A DNA stretch of 64,000 nt from Prionace glauca (taxonomy: Eukaryota > Chordata > Chondrichthyes > Carcharhiniformes > Carcharhinidae). Shown piece by piece: positions 1 to 9,459 of the stretch (position 1 is the stretch's first letter; every line of letters begins with the position of its first letter). The notes beneath the pieces were generated by a model. It had not been told where the DNA came from and made no database searches. It saw only the letters and a list, made by a program, of their open reading frames with translations. The translations under genes and the position numbers were made by a program. The stretch covers positions 39,729,603 through 39,793,602 of the forward strand of contig CM075760.1 of assembly GCA_037974335.1 (NCBI GenBank), written 5' to 3'.

Positions 1-441
1 TCGATGTTCAGCACAGGGCAGAGGTGTTTGTCCGCACCTGTTAATCCGAGCTGACAATATATGTCTGTGGGTCGCAGACTGACCATTGGCCGTAGTTCAA
101 CGCTGCAAGCTAACTCCTGCCTGCCATAGTGCTACTTGTTTGTTTCCGCCTATTTTTCTGTTTTACTTCTATTAGAAATATTTGTAAGTTGATTTCATAT
201 TATTTCTACATCTGAGTTGTTTTCTGCCTGTTCTTAGTGGTTTCTAACCGTTATGGTTTCTAACGGTCATGAAAACTTGCCCTAATTTCTCTCAGTTGTT
301 CAGCCAATTCAATTTCCGCAGTGGTTTTACTGTTACTCACTCTGAACTGCCTTCAAGATATGCGAGAAAATCAATCTCTTTTATCCATTAGCTGAATGTT
401 CCCTGTCCTTTTCGAACAGAATTGTCTCTACGTTTTACATT

Positions 442-756
442 TTAGGCTTTCCACTTATCATGAATAGGCCATTTGGTCCAGTTGGACGAAGCTTGTTCTT
501 GTACCTCTGTTCTCCTCTCGAACACAAAATAATCATTTACATCCTGAGCTGTGTGTCTATTTATTCCTCTCTCGCGCCCATATTTTTCTAGCTGTGCCAT
601 AAATTTATCGCGCCATTTCTCCAAACAGAGACTTCCACATTCTAAAGCGTCTCCTTGTAAATATACCCGAATGTTTCTTCCTGTTCTGGTAATAATTGTT
701 CTGGTGGCCCAAGTTCGAAACCTGCTTTGCAGCTGGTAGGATTTGACTTCAATTTA
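442..756 (-). other. Unidentified open frame of about 104 codons
   Basis: An uninterrupted reading frame runs on the minus strand from just after a stop near 757 to a stop at 442. It includes the stretches EKWRDKFMAQLEKYG and HTAQDVNDYFVFERR, which are charged and helix-like. I do not recognise a family. No clear initiator, splice site or poly-A signal supports it as a gene. It may be a chance frame, an exon of an unknown gene or a decayed mobile-element frame. The rest of 1-780 shows nothing else recognisable. Confidence 0.15.
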
Positions 757-789
757 AGAAAAAAACTGGAATTAAGAATCTCCTGTTGA

Positions 790-990
790 CCATGAAACCA
801 TTATCGATTGTTGGAAAATCCCATCTGATTTCCTTCCTTTAGCGAAGTAAATCTGCTGCTCTTACCTGGTCTGGCCCACACTTGACTCCAGAGACACAGC
901 AATATGTGTGACTTCAACTGCCTTCCGAAATGGCCTAGCTAGACATTGATTTCATGGTGATGAATAAATGCTGGCCACGAATGAATTAAA
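790..990 (+). mobile_element. SINE fragment (tRNA-related elasmobranch type)
   Basis: The stretch resembles the body of a common elasmobranch SINE: a segment around cgattgttggaaaatcccat, then tacctggtctggcccaca, then gactccagagacacagcaat and gaaatggcctagc. The same order of blocks is seen at 25503-25790 (+) and, reverse-complemented, at 1780-2110. The tRNA-like head is missing here, so this is a 5'-truncated copy. Family identity is from memory of elasmobranch genomes. Confidence 0.6.
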
Positions 991-994
991 CAAG

Positions 995-1775
995 CCTCTT
1001 CCACCGGAGGATCAGTTTCTGCACATGTACCTCCTTGAAAGCATAACAAAATGTTAAATGTTTCTATGCTGTTTTGTCATGTCTTCCCAGTCTTCGAGAA
1101 ACAAATGGCAAAGCTTTTCTAAACTTTCGCTGCCCATACACATTACTGATTACTGATTTTCTCAGGACTGTAAGAAATAAGATACATAAAAGTGGAAACA
1201 TGGTAGACCAACTTGGGACCCGCTGTACAATTTAGGAAGATTAGTTCTGTTCATCTACTGTGCGCCCGATTCCCAAATCCATTCATTCTATTAGTATTCA
1301 AAAATAAAATCGATCAAACGGTTTGGCACCCGACACAACCCAATCTTTGAGGGATTGATTATGCTTCAATGAACACTATCCTATGTTTTTGAAATCGAGA
1401 AAAACATAATGCCAATGTGAGCAAGAGAATGCAATTCACGCTTTTTACAACTCTGTCAAAGCAGAAATGATTGATAATAAGAAGAAAATAAAAATCAAGT
1501 AGAATATAATTATTTTAGTCACTGATTATACACGAATGGAATGCGACCTTCAACTATAAAATTATGTCTTGAAGCTATTTGCGTCATGTTCCCGTTTCCC
1601 TGACGCGGCTGGTATTGTACCGGCCGCTGCAATATTGGGTCACCTTTTCCAGTATATCATCCACATTTCCTGAAACAGAGAGAAATCCTGCGCGCTGTAG
1701 CTCTGCTCTCTTCCAGTGTAGGGTAGGGAGCAGACTTTGGAGTGTCTACAATATGTTTTTTACACATTCATGACA
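995..1775. other. AT-rich stretch, nothing recognised
   Basis: No open frame of note, RSS, tRNA or clear repeat is visible. Composition is AT-rich with scattered short A and T runs. Confidence 0.5.
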
Positions 1776-1779
1776 CATG

Positions 1780-2110
1780 GGCGGCATCATTGGCTGGCTG
1801 CCCATCCCCAGTTACCCGGGGACAGTTGAGAGTCACCGACATTGCGTGGCTCTGCAATCACATGTAAATTAGGCCAGGTAATCACGACAGATTTCCTTCC
1901 TTGAAACACAGTAGTGAAGCAGATGGGTTTTTTGAACAACCGAAAATTGTTTCATGATCATAAATAGATTCTTGATTCCAGATACTTTTATTGAATTGAA
2001 TTTCCACCACCTGCCCTGGCGGGGCTCCCCAGGACTTTAGCTGTGTTTTTGAATTAATAGTCCAGCAATAATTCCACTTGGCCACCACCTCCCCTAATGT
2101 ACCCTCATTG
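1780..2110 (-). mobile_element. SINE copy, minus strand
   Basis: Reverse complement of the SINE family seen at 790 and 25503: it contains the complements of the methionine-poor SINE body (ccaggtaatcacgacagatt, caaccgaaaattgtttcatg, ttgaattgaatttccaccac). The stretch cctgccctggcggggctccc corresponds to the box-B side of the tRNA-derived head. It lies 330 bp downstream (minus sense) of the NAR J segment. A minus-strand frame across it is a by-product of the repeat. Confidence 0.55.
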
Positions 2111-2437
2111 AAGCCAGTATGGAGTGTGAGAGTGCAGGCTGTTGTGAGGATCACCCGATACCTTCTTTAAACCAGTAATGGTCCAAGTGGGGTCAGCTGA
2201 ATTTCCTTTCCCGTAGGATACTTATCATTTGGGGTCTCACACTGCTTCAATCCGTTCTCACAGCAAACTCGAGTTCAGTTTCTTACCCTGTTCCCAAATC
2301 TGCAATTGAGAATCTTACTCTGGAAACCACCCCGCTTTTGAAGCAGATCATTAAAGTGATATTAAAAAATAAGTATAAACTGACGGTGAACTCTAACCAG
2401 GATTGTCTGTAACACAAAGGGATTTGAAGTCACTTAC

Positions 2438-2490
2438 CGGCTGTGACAGTCACCTCTGCCCCAGGCCCATCTGCAAATCTCCATACTCCC
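2438..2490 (-). CDS. NAR-type J segment
   Basis: Reading the minus strand, the 53 bp after the heptamer CATTGTG translate in one frame to a J-like peptide ending WRFADGPGAEVTVTA. The DGPG block stands where J segments carry G-x-G, and EVTVTA matches the usual strand-G ending. A consensus splice donor (G|GTAAGTG) follows immediately at 2437-2432. It lies 391 bp downstream of the NAR V exon in the same orientation, the close V-J spacing of NAR and shark Ig clusters. What it splices to (a supporting TCR-delta V in NAR-TCR, or an IgNAR constant exon) is not in the window below 2438. Confidence 0.72.
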
Positions 2491-2529
2491 CACAATGACA
2501 CTGCTCTCAGTCAGCCCAATACAAGAATG
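2491..2529 (-). other. J-segment RSS (23-bp spacer)
   Basis: On the minus strand the order is nonamer CATTCTTGT (2529-2521; 6 of 9 match to GGTTTTTGT), a spacer of exactly 23 bp (2520-2498) and heptamer CATTGTG (2497-2491; 6 of 7 match). With a 12-bp spacer the nonamer would be TGGGCTGAC, which does not fit, so the 23-bp reading is preferred. It is compatible with the 12-RSS of the V exon upstream. Confidence 0.6.
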
Positions 2530-2853
2530 ACATACACCTCAAACTAACAGCCAGCATTGCCGGATACTCGGCGTTTCTCCATTATTCACGAGATTGGGTC
2601 AATATGGACATCGATTGATTTTAAAAAATAATTGACTCACACTGTGCTTTGTGATTCTCTGAGCTCCTGGGAAAATGGAAGAGGAGCAGAAATTCAAGGT
2701 TATTATTAATGGAGAAAACCCTTAAAGAATGATAACTGATCGGAGGAAATTACACTGAAATTAAACCAGATTGGAGTGGGAAAAGCATCATCCCGACAGG
2801 TTAAGTAACTGAAACTGGGAATTGCTGGGAATTACTGCGTTTTTTTGTCTTTG

Positions 2854-2881
2854 GGTATTTGTCCTTCTCCATTCCATTGTG
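2854..2881 (-). other. RSS after the NAR V exon (12-bp spacer)
   Basis: Heptamer CACAATG (6 of 7) is followed by a 12-bp spacer GAATGGAGAAGG and nonamer ACAAATACC (8 of 9). A reading with heptamer CACATGG and a 24-bp spacer to the same nonamer is possible but fits worse in both heptamer and spacer. V segments of IgH and TCR-delta normally carry 23-bp spacers; a 12-RSS here fits a D segment already fused to the V. Confidence 0.6.
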
Positions 2882-3355
2882 GTGTCCCATGTGTGTAATA
2901 CCAGTACCGAGCTTTACAGTAATAGGTGGCAGTGTCTTCAACTCTCATATCCTGAATTTCCAGTGAAAATCTATTTTCTCCTTTATTCACCGACACAACA
3001 AATCTCCCTCCGTTGGAGATCTGCGCCTGCTCTGTCCCGGTCTGGGTCAGTCTGAAAAAATGACCAGTTTCCAAATCATAAACTCCATGTAAAACACAGG
3101 TGATGGTGAGAGACTGACACTCCTTCCTGGTCACCACTGTCGGACTCTGTGTCACTGACTGACTGAACGATCCTAGAAATTAAACAAGAGAGTTTAATCG
3201 ACCATTAGGGCTGAACCATACAACGGGGCCCAGACAGTGTCTATAAGGGGGCTGAACTGGGGCAGCTTTATATTCAACCCACACAATGTAGTTTAATGTG
3301 ATCGGTACTCACGGGTTAAATAGACACACACAGTGAAAACAAGGAGGATTTTCAT
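2882..3355 (-). CDS. NAR V segment, probably germline-joined VD (leader + V exon)
   Basis: Leader exon 3355-3313 encodes MKILLVFTVCVYLTR and ends in phase 1 at a GTGAGT donor. A 140-bp intron ends in TTTCTAG, and exon 3172-2882 stays in frame. The domain begins SFSQSVTQSPTVV, has the first Cys in SLTITC, a short CDR2-less middle (ISNGGRFVVSVNKGENRFSL) and ends VEDTATYYCKA. The shortened CDR2 and the ISxGGR...VNxG motifs are hallmarks of IgNAR / NAR-TCR V domains. The FR2 Trp is replaced by Phe (HFFRLTQ) and an extra Cys stands in FR1 (RKECQSL). After CKA the germline reads RYWYYTHGT before the RSS, which looks D-derived. No stop or frameshift is present, so it appears functional. NAR-TCR is favoured over IgNAR because TCR-type V segments are the neighbours. 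Confidence 0.82.
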
Positions 3356-3719
3356 CGCTCTGCTGCCTGGAACTGATGGTTTATATGATGGGAGCTGAAG
3401 ACTGCAGTGCTGGACTGCTCTGGTAGACTGTATCGCAGAGATGAATTGAAATACTTCAGATCCGGACATCTTCAAATTAGACCACGCCCACAGTTTAAAA
3501 TAAAATCATGATTTGTCATGGGGACTCCAGTTCCAAACTTTCAATCGAAATTCCAGGCAGAGGGAGCCCAAAAGCTCATTTGGTGACCGACAGTTGTTCT
3601 ACTTGGTCTGGAGTACATTATTTATGGTTTTTAATTCAGGCGATGTCCGCAGAAATGACCAATCTCTAATTTCCCTTGATAAGGTGGAGCTGAACTGTCT
3701 TCTTGAATGGTTGCAGTCT

Positions 3720-3970
3720 CTGTCCTGTATGTACACCCTCAGTGCGATTAAGGAGGGAACTCTACAATATTTACCGAGACCGAGGGACAGTGAAGGATCG
3801 GAGGAAATGCCCGTGTCTGGATAATGGCAGCGTTCGCATGCCTTTCAAATTGCAGCTGTTTTATGTTTGAAATGTGGCGCCTAAGGAGGCTTAGTGAGTT
3901 CTCGTCGAACACCGTACAAATGGTATACACGGCTGCCTCTGGGCATCGATGGTGGAGGGAGTGAATAATT
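3720..3970 (-). mobile_element. LINE fragment, minus strand
   Basis: The minus-strand translation contains IHSLHHRCPEAAVYTICTVF, close to the reverse-transcriptase C-terminal region (IHSLHHRR-AAVCTMYK) of a LINE common in elasmobranchs. The same family in the same orientation is seen at 23905-24560. Frames are broken; it is an old fragment. Confidence 0.5.
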
Positions 3971-4001
3971 GTACAAGAGCTACCAGTCAAACATGGTTAC
4001 A

Positions 4002-4415
4002 GTTTAGAAGAATGAGGGAAATCTCATTGAGACGTATAAGATGATGAATGGGTTGGATAGAATAGAGGTGGAGAGACTCTTCCCGCTCAGAAAGGACAGT
4101 AGGACTAGGGGACGCAGCCTCAAGATAAAGGGGGGGGGGGGCGTTTTAGAACGGAGTTGAGGAGGAACTTCTTCACTCAAAGGGTGGTGAATCTCTGGAA
4201 TTCTCTGCCCGTTGAAGTGGTGGAGGCTGCCTTGGTAAATATTTTTAAGACGCGGGTTGATGGGTTTTTGATAAGATAGAGGATTAAGGGTTATGGGGAA
4301 AGGGCGGGAAGGTGGAACTGAGCCACTACAGATCAGCCATGATCTTATTGAATGGCGGCGCAGGCTCGAAGGGCCAGATGGCCTACTCCTGCTCCTATTT
4401 CTTATGTTCTCATGG
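4002..4415 (+). mobile_element. CR1-like LINE 3' end
   Basis: Shares nearly all of its length with the 3' part of the larger elements at 34418-35397 and 48780-49210. It has the frame words RRMRGDLIETYKMMNG, then a G-run at 4131-4141, then the tail tcctatttcttatgttctca. It is 5'-truncated, as expected of LINE insertion, and the G-run shifts the frame. Confidence 0.8.
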
Positions 4416-4429
4416 TTGCTATGGTCTGG

Positions 4430-5560
4430 ATGAAACAACCCACAAATTGGAATCTCATTGTGCGACATCGGAAACACCTTCTTTGTCTCAGAGAGAAGGG
4501 CAACGTCACTGGAGGCGCATCCTGCTCATTTTACTTTTATTCAGAGCAGTAAACTCAGACTACACTCCTCATGAAAGACACTGCTGGTCGGATCAAGTAG
4601 ACAGGCCTACGACATAGATATTTACTTAAAGACAGCAGGATCTTTAGGGAGATTCTAACAGCTCGATTGTTGCTCGCCTTCTGGAATAGTTCAAAGTCTG
4701 AGAGGAATTCAATTCTGAGGGAACAGAAGTATCCATGAATTTCGTGGTTTCCGTTTTGATTCTTCTGAAGTTTGATGAGTCGTTTAGCTCGCATTAGAAT
4801 GAAGTTTTGTGTCTAACAATTGAGTGACGGTTGTATTTAGAAACTGGATGGAACTATGCGGCCATTATAGGGAATAACAGAGGATGGATGATGACCGGAG
4901 AGACAGTAGTATCGATGGATGGACGGAGTGATGTGCGTTTTGATTGTCCATTCACTTTGATTGCAGTGAAGTTTACAGCAACGCCCAGTCGTTAAAAATT
5001 GGGTTATTGAAGGGAAAGAAGAATTGCATCGTGTTTCCAAAACATTGAGGGTGTTGGTTCAATTTGCACTTTAAGAGAAAGATATAGACTTTTTGCCTCT
5101 ATTTATATGACTGTATAAATACAAAAAGTTAAATGTTTCTCCATCGATAATCAGGCTTTGTTTGAAGTGTGTCAACCAAGAGAGGAAGAGGGTTAATGTT
5201 TCGAGTCCATATGTCCTATCTACAGCATCTGAATAAATTCGTGTAGACCCATATGGTAAAGTTAAGTCTATTTTTGTCTTCCCAGATGCTGCCAGACCTG
5301 CGGAGCTTAGCCAACAAATTTTGTTTTGTATGTTCCTTGAACTCAAGCAGAGCTCATGGTAACTATCAAAGAGGAAACTTGTTGGATATTTGATGGAAAT
5401 ACATTTCCAGGGCAGGCAGAAAGAACAGTGAGTAGGGGAAATTGGGAAAGTTATTATCTATCAACACAGGCAAAATAGCCCCAATGTTCTCGATCTTTGC
5501 TGTATCATTCAATGATGCTCTGTTGAGGTGCCCCACATCTAAATATATACATTTTTTTCT
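4430..5560. other. Intergenic, mostly unassigned
   Basis: No gene seen. A fragment at about 5265-5345 (tcccagatgctgccagacct) matches one arm of the palindromic repeat at 16535 and 28145. The rest is AT-rich without recognisable features. Confidence 0.45.
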
Positions 5561-5619
5561 AGTTACCATTTGAAGAACTATGTTATTCTGATATTGTTAA
5601 GCAAACTGCACCGTCAGTA

Positions 5620-5881
5620 TCATGCTTGGAGCAAGAACACATGGTTTTGCCCTGTTCATACTTCAGACATCCGCCACTCTGATCTGCTTTGGTACCGACA
5701 AAAACCGAGGAAGGAGCCGGTATTTTCAATCAAAGGGAATTCGGATGGAAAAGCAGAGAAAGATGAACGTGTGGGAGACCGAATTTCTTCAACATTCCGA
5801 GTATCAGATCGTTTCTTCAGTTTAACCCTGATTGGTATGCAACTGAGTAAAAGTTGTGTGCATTATTTTGCGCTGAACATT
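5620..5881 (+). pseudogene. TCR alpha/delta V pseudogene
   Basis: The frame contains DLLWYRQKPRKEPVFSIKG, then NSDGKAEKDERVGDR and FRVSDRFFSLTLIG, a typical TRAV FR2-CDR2-FR3. The expected DSAVYYCA end reads SKSCVHYFAL, so the conserved second Cys is replaced by Phe. FR1 is degraded and no convincing leader exon or acceptor was found. A perfect heptamer follows. Judged non-functional. Confidence 0.75.
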
Positions 5882-5920
5882 CACAGTGATACAAACTGAT
5901 ACAGGCGCCAGGCATGAACT
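5882..5920 (+). other. RSS remnant of the V pseudogene at 5620
   Basis: Perfect heptamer CACAGTG (5882-5888) lies directly after the V frame. At a 23-bp spacing the nonamer position reads GCATGAACT, a poor match, so the signal is probably dead. Confidence 0.5.
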
Positions 5921-6059
5921 ACCACTGGATTGCAACATTACCCGAGGGACAGGGGCTCACTGGTAAACTCTCAACCTTCATCTCTGGCAGCAGCCGAATG
6001 AGATGTCGACCGTATTCTGCTGTGTGATTCTGATCGTAAATAAAGAGTTAATCGATGTA

Positions 6060-6360
6060 AAAAGGCAATCCTGAATGATTGAGTTCCTGACAAAATAGGA
6101 GGAGAAAAAGGCAAGGAAAAATAAATAGAAAGAGGGAACGGCAGCGAAAGAAAAAGGAGCAAAAGGCCGTGAGACGCAAAGAGATAGCGCGGTGGCCTCA
6201 AAATTGATGCAGAGAGCTCAAGAAAGACTGTCTGAGAGTTAGATTCAGAAAAAATAGAAATGAAGAAAGTAAAAGAAGAATATAGGGAAGGGAGGGAGAG
6301 GGACAAATAGGGGGATAATAAAAGAGAGCGAGTGAGGGCCTGAGAAGAATACACAGAGGC
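6060..6360. repeat. Polypurine tract
   Basis: About 300 bp of the plus strand is dominated by A and G (runs such as gaggagaaaaaggcaaggaa). Low-complexity, non-coding. The long minus-strand frame across it (rich in Ser, Leu and Phe) follows from composition. Confidence 0.6.
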
Positions 6361-6379
6361 AAACCTGCATTTTAATATC

Positions 6380-7180
6380 ATTTTACTGGGTTTCTGATTT
6401 CCAGTTTTGTGTGATTCATGTTTTCCCATTGTGTGATTTCGGTCTGACTCACAGGGGTTTTGTTGCTGGGTCGACATTGAGCTGTCAGCTGCCGCATTGT
6501 AGAAACTAATTGTTTAACTGTTCAGGGGGGCAATCGGTAACTGAACAGCGAAGACAGCTAACAGGTACACATCTCTCAGATCCTGCGGTTTGAATGTGGG
6601 CAACATGTTTATTTTGGGAGAATCGGAAATTTTAGATATTTTGTGCCATGGCTCCATTACAGATTGAGTTTGTTGTTACTGGACCACAATTACCTCTCTC
6701 TCATTCTGTAGATTTCTCCCTGTCCATCAATATCTCTTCAATCTGAAATAGCATTACTTTCCTGCTGGAACAGGAGGAGTCCTTTCAGTTCCTCGAACCT
6801 GTTGTGCCATTAGATAAGAGAATTGTTCATCTGTCCATCAACTCGCTGTATTCACTGTGCCTCTAATCACTACTCAAAGTAAGTACAAGTAAGACTGGAA
6901 AGCAAGTTACCAGCAATGAGATCCCATCCAAGTGATCATTCGTTCATTCAAAATTAAGCCCAATAAGGCTTTAGAATGAATTCCTTAAACAGACACTGAC
7001 TGTAACCCAGCTGTGCGTACTTATATTCTCTGCCAGACAATTCTCCACCTATCGCTCTCAGAGAATCACTGGAGACGCAAGGGACGTTCTGAAACTGGAG
7101 GGCGGGTTTATAATGGATGAATTCAAATATCCAATTCTACTTTTATAGAACCGATAGAGAAAATAGGATTCAGTGTCTTT
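6380..7180. other. Unassigned intergenic sequence
   Basis: No V, tRNA or recognisable transposon was seen. The lost leader of the V at 8313 might lie here but no leader exon with a GT donor was recognised. Confidence 0.4.
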
Positions 7181-7184
7181 GATT

Positions 7185-8305
7185 TGATTTGATTTGATTT
7201 ATCATTGTCGTATGTATGAACATACAGTGAAAAGTGTTGTTTTTGGCACGATTCAGAGATGGAAATGAGAGAGTGCAGAATGTAGTGCTACAGTCAAATC
7301 TACGGTGCAGAACTTAGTGCAAGGTAGGTCCATTAAAAAGTCTGATGGTAGAAGATGTTCTTGAGTCGGTTGGTGCGTGACCACAGACCTTTGTATCTTC
7401 TTCCTGATGCAAGAAGGTGGAAGAGAGAACGGTGCGTGGCTCCTTAATCCTGCTGGCTGTTTTGTCGAGGCAGCGGGAAGTGTCGACAAAGACAATGGAT
7501 GGGAGGGTGGTTTGCCTGATGGATTGGGCAAAAATCATGACCTTTTGTAATTTCTTGAGTATGGGCAGAGCCATTCTAAGCCATAATAAAACCAGAAAGA
7601 ATGCTTTCTGTGATGCACCTGTCAAAGTTGGTGAGAGACATAGCTGACATGCCAAATTTCCTTCGTCTTCTGGGAAAGTAGGTGGGCTTTCTTCACTATA
7701 ATGTCGGTGTGGGGATACTAAGACAGGTTGTTGGTGATCTCAAAACCTAAGAACTGGAAGCTTTAGGCCATTTCTATTTCGTTCCTGTTAATGTAGACAG
7801 GGGCAAGTCTCCACCACGCTACTGAAATCGATTAATAATCTCGTTCATTTTGCCAACATTGAGGGAGAGATTATTGTTGTCACACCAGTTCACCGGATTC
7901 TCTATCTCATCCCTGTACTCCGTCTGGTCATTGTTTGAGATCCGACCCACTACGGTAGTGTCGTCAGCAAACTGGAAAATCAAGTTGGAGAAGAATGATC
8001 CCACACAGTTATATGTGTATAATGAGTACAGTAGGGGGCTGTGAACACAGCCTTGTGGGGCATTGGTGTTGAGGATAGTCACGAAGGAGGTGTTGTTGCT
8101 AATCCTTCCTCTGGGTTCGGAAGTTCAGGATCGAGTCGCAGAGGTTCAGGCTACGGAGTTTGGAGATGAGTTTCGTCGGGCTAATGGTGTTGAAGTCTGA
8201 GCTGTAGTCAACAAATGGGAGTCTGACATATATGTTCTTGTTATCTCGGTGTTCCAGGGTTGAGTTCGGAGCCAAGTAGATGGCATCTATTGTGGACCTG
8301 TTTAG
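7185..8305 (-). mobile_element. L2-like LINE, 5'-truncated, minus strand
   Basis: Minus-strand translation has GCVHSPLLYSLYTYNC and FQFADDTTVVG (reverse-transcriptase core with the FADD catalytic motif), then NDQTEYRDEIENPVNWC. The 3' end is marked by a GATTT pentamer repeat at 7185-7200, typical of the short tandem tails of L2-type LINEs. The 5' end stops within about 10 bp of the V exon at 8313. Frames are interrupted. A second 3' fragment of this family lies at 27605-27870. The exact clade (L2 versus a sister clade) is uncertain. Confidence 0.75.
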
Positions 8306-8312
8306 GTGGTAG

Positions 8313-8608
8313 GCGATCAGAATGATGGAGATTCAGTTATTCCGTCCCATTTCTCAGACAGCGGGAGGGAAGGGGAAGCCGTGATAACAAAATGTACCTA
8401 TTGCACTACAGAAGAAAAGTGTTTTGTATTTTGGGATCTGCAGCCATCAGCGAAAGAGGCGGTCTTGGGATGTTGTGAATGGAAAGTCTCAATGTTAGGA
8501 AACTGGTTTGATTCAGACCTCCAGCTGTCAGACTTCACCACAAGTTTAACTATCATGGACTTGCAGCCGATTAATGTTGCCGTGTATTACTGTGCTTTCT
8601 CTGGGACT
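8313..8608 (+). pseudogene. TCR alpha/delta V segment lacking its leader
   Basis: The frame is open from GDQNDGDSV through the first Cys (VITKC), the FR2 Trp (FVFWDLQ), LQLSDFTTSLTIMDL and VAVYYCAF, followed by a usable RSS. A phase-1 acceptor TAG is present at 8310-8312 but has no pyrimidine tract, because a LINE ends immediately upstream. No leader is visible. FR2-CDR2 is about nine residues shorter than in its relative at 44534. Likely non-functional unless a distant leader splices in. Confidence 0.72.
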
Positions 8609-8647
8609 CACATTGATTGAAAACAATATCGACACTGTGCAAAAACT
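8609..8647 (+). other. 23-RSS of the V at 8313
   Basis: Heptamer CACATTG (6 of 7), spacer of exactly 23 bp, nonamer GCAAAAACT (7 of 9). Appears usable although the V has lost its leader. Confidence 0.7.
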
Positions 8648-8799
8648 GTCTTCCGATTGAAACTGCGGTCCTTGCCTGCTGAGGTGGCCTAGAATCTCGG
8701 ACAAAAGCAATCACAATGAGGCTGTCAGCCACTCAAGCACGCACACAGAGGAATCCAATTAAACTGTGTCAACTTCTTCACTCCTAATGAATGCACTAA

Positions 8800-8915
8800 A
8801 AGCTGCCTCAGCTTTTATTAATCTCGTCCTTGTATTTGCAATAATTTAATTAGACAACATCTCAGTTTACATTAATCTAGATCTTGAATTAGTAATAACT
8901 GCACTAGACCATTTT
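8800..8915. repeat. Short tract of the ~40-bp degenerate minisatellite
   Basis: Contains two to three units of the type tttattaatctcgtccttgt / agtttacattaatctagatc / taataactgcactagaccat. It is the same family as the tracts at 12480, 17740, 31395 and 63575. Confidence 0.45.
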
Positions 8916-9006
8916 AGTTTATCGAATTGAGAAATGTAACAATTAACACACAGCCGCGGACAGAATTTGAACAGGAGACACTACCTGTGCCAGTTCTGTC
9001 TGGTGA

Positions 9007-9045
9007 GGTTTTTGTACAGCGATAGAAGAGTTTTAAACCTTTGTG
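9007..9045 (-). other. 23-RSS of the V pseudogene at 9046
   Basis: On the minus strand: heptamer CACAAAG (9045-9039; 5 of 7), spacer exactly 23 bp, nonamer ACAAAAACC (9015-9007; perfect). The first four heptamer bases, the most important for cleavage, are intact. Confidence 0.75.
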
Positions 9046-9451
9046 TCTCTCAACACGCAGAAATAGACAGCAGCGTCTTGGATTTCTGCTCCAGTAATCG
9101 TTAAAAGAAAGTTATTTTCTGCATTAGTCTGACCAGTCTCGAATTTTCGCTTGGCGAAATCTGCATCTCTTCTGTCATTGTGCCTCCTGTGCCAGTAGAG
9201 ATCGGTGTTATTGTTGTTTGTTGTGTACCTGCAGTCCATTTTCACTCCATCTCCTTCAGTAAGTCAGACTGTGGAGGAGACGCAGAATCTGCTTGAATCA
9301 ACCTTGAAATAAAACATAAAGGAAGATTTAATGCAACACTGGGTGAAAAATTCCATGAACTTCCATTGCAAACACATAAGGACTTATAGTTTTACATACC
9401 AAACACCAACAAAACTACAATCAGATGACGAAACCACTTGAATCCCATCAT
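9046..9451 (-). pseudogene. TCR alpha/delta V pseudogene (leader + V exon)
   Basis: The leader exon 9451-9400 encodes MMGFKWFRHLIVVLLVFG and ends in phase 1 at a GTATGT donor. A 111-bp intron ends in AAGCAG. Exon 9288-9046 starts DSASPPQSD in frame with the leader, but the framework with the first Cys (EGDGVKMDC) is in another frame, so there is a frameshift in FR1. FR2 has lost about a dozen residues between LYWHRRH and NDRRDADFAKRKF. FR3 (NFLLTITGAEIQDAAVYFC) is intact. Close relative of the intact V at 10929. Confidence 0.82.
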
Positions 9452-9459
9452 TTATTGGC

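Noticed and set aside
442-624. Similarity of the frame to the C-terminal small domain of light-independent protochlorophyllide reductase subunits
   Set aside because: Only a loose pattern (YxRERGI...T..DV) is shared, and the gene would make no sense in a vertebrate. Chance.
2500-2850. A separate D segment between the NAR V and J
   Set aside because: A heptamer CACAGTG exists on the minus strand at 2646-2640, but its 12-bp nonamer position reads A/T only and no 5' RSS is found. Not supported.
5971-6477. 168-codon Ser/Leu/Phe-rich minus-strand frame
   Set aside because: It follows from the polypurine tract on the plus strand; no start context, domain or splice signal.
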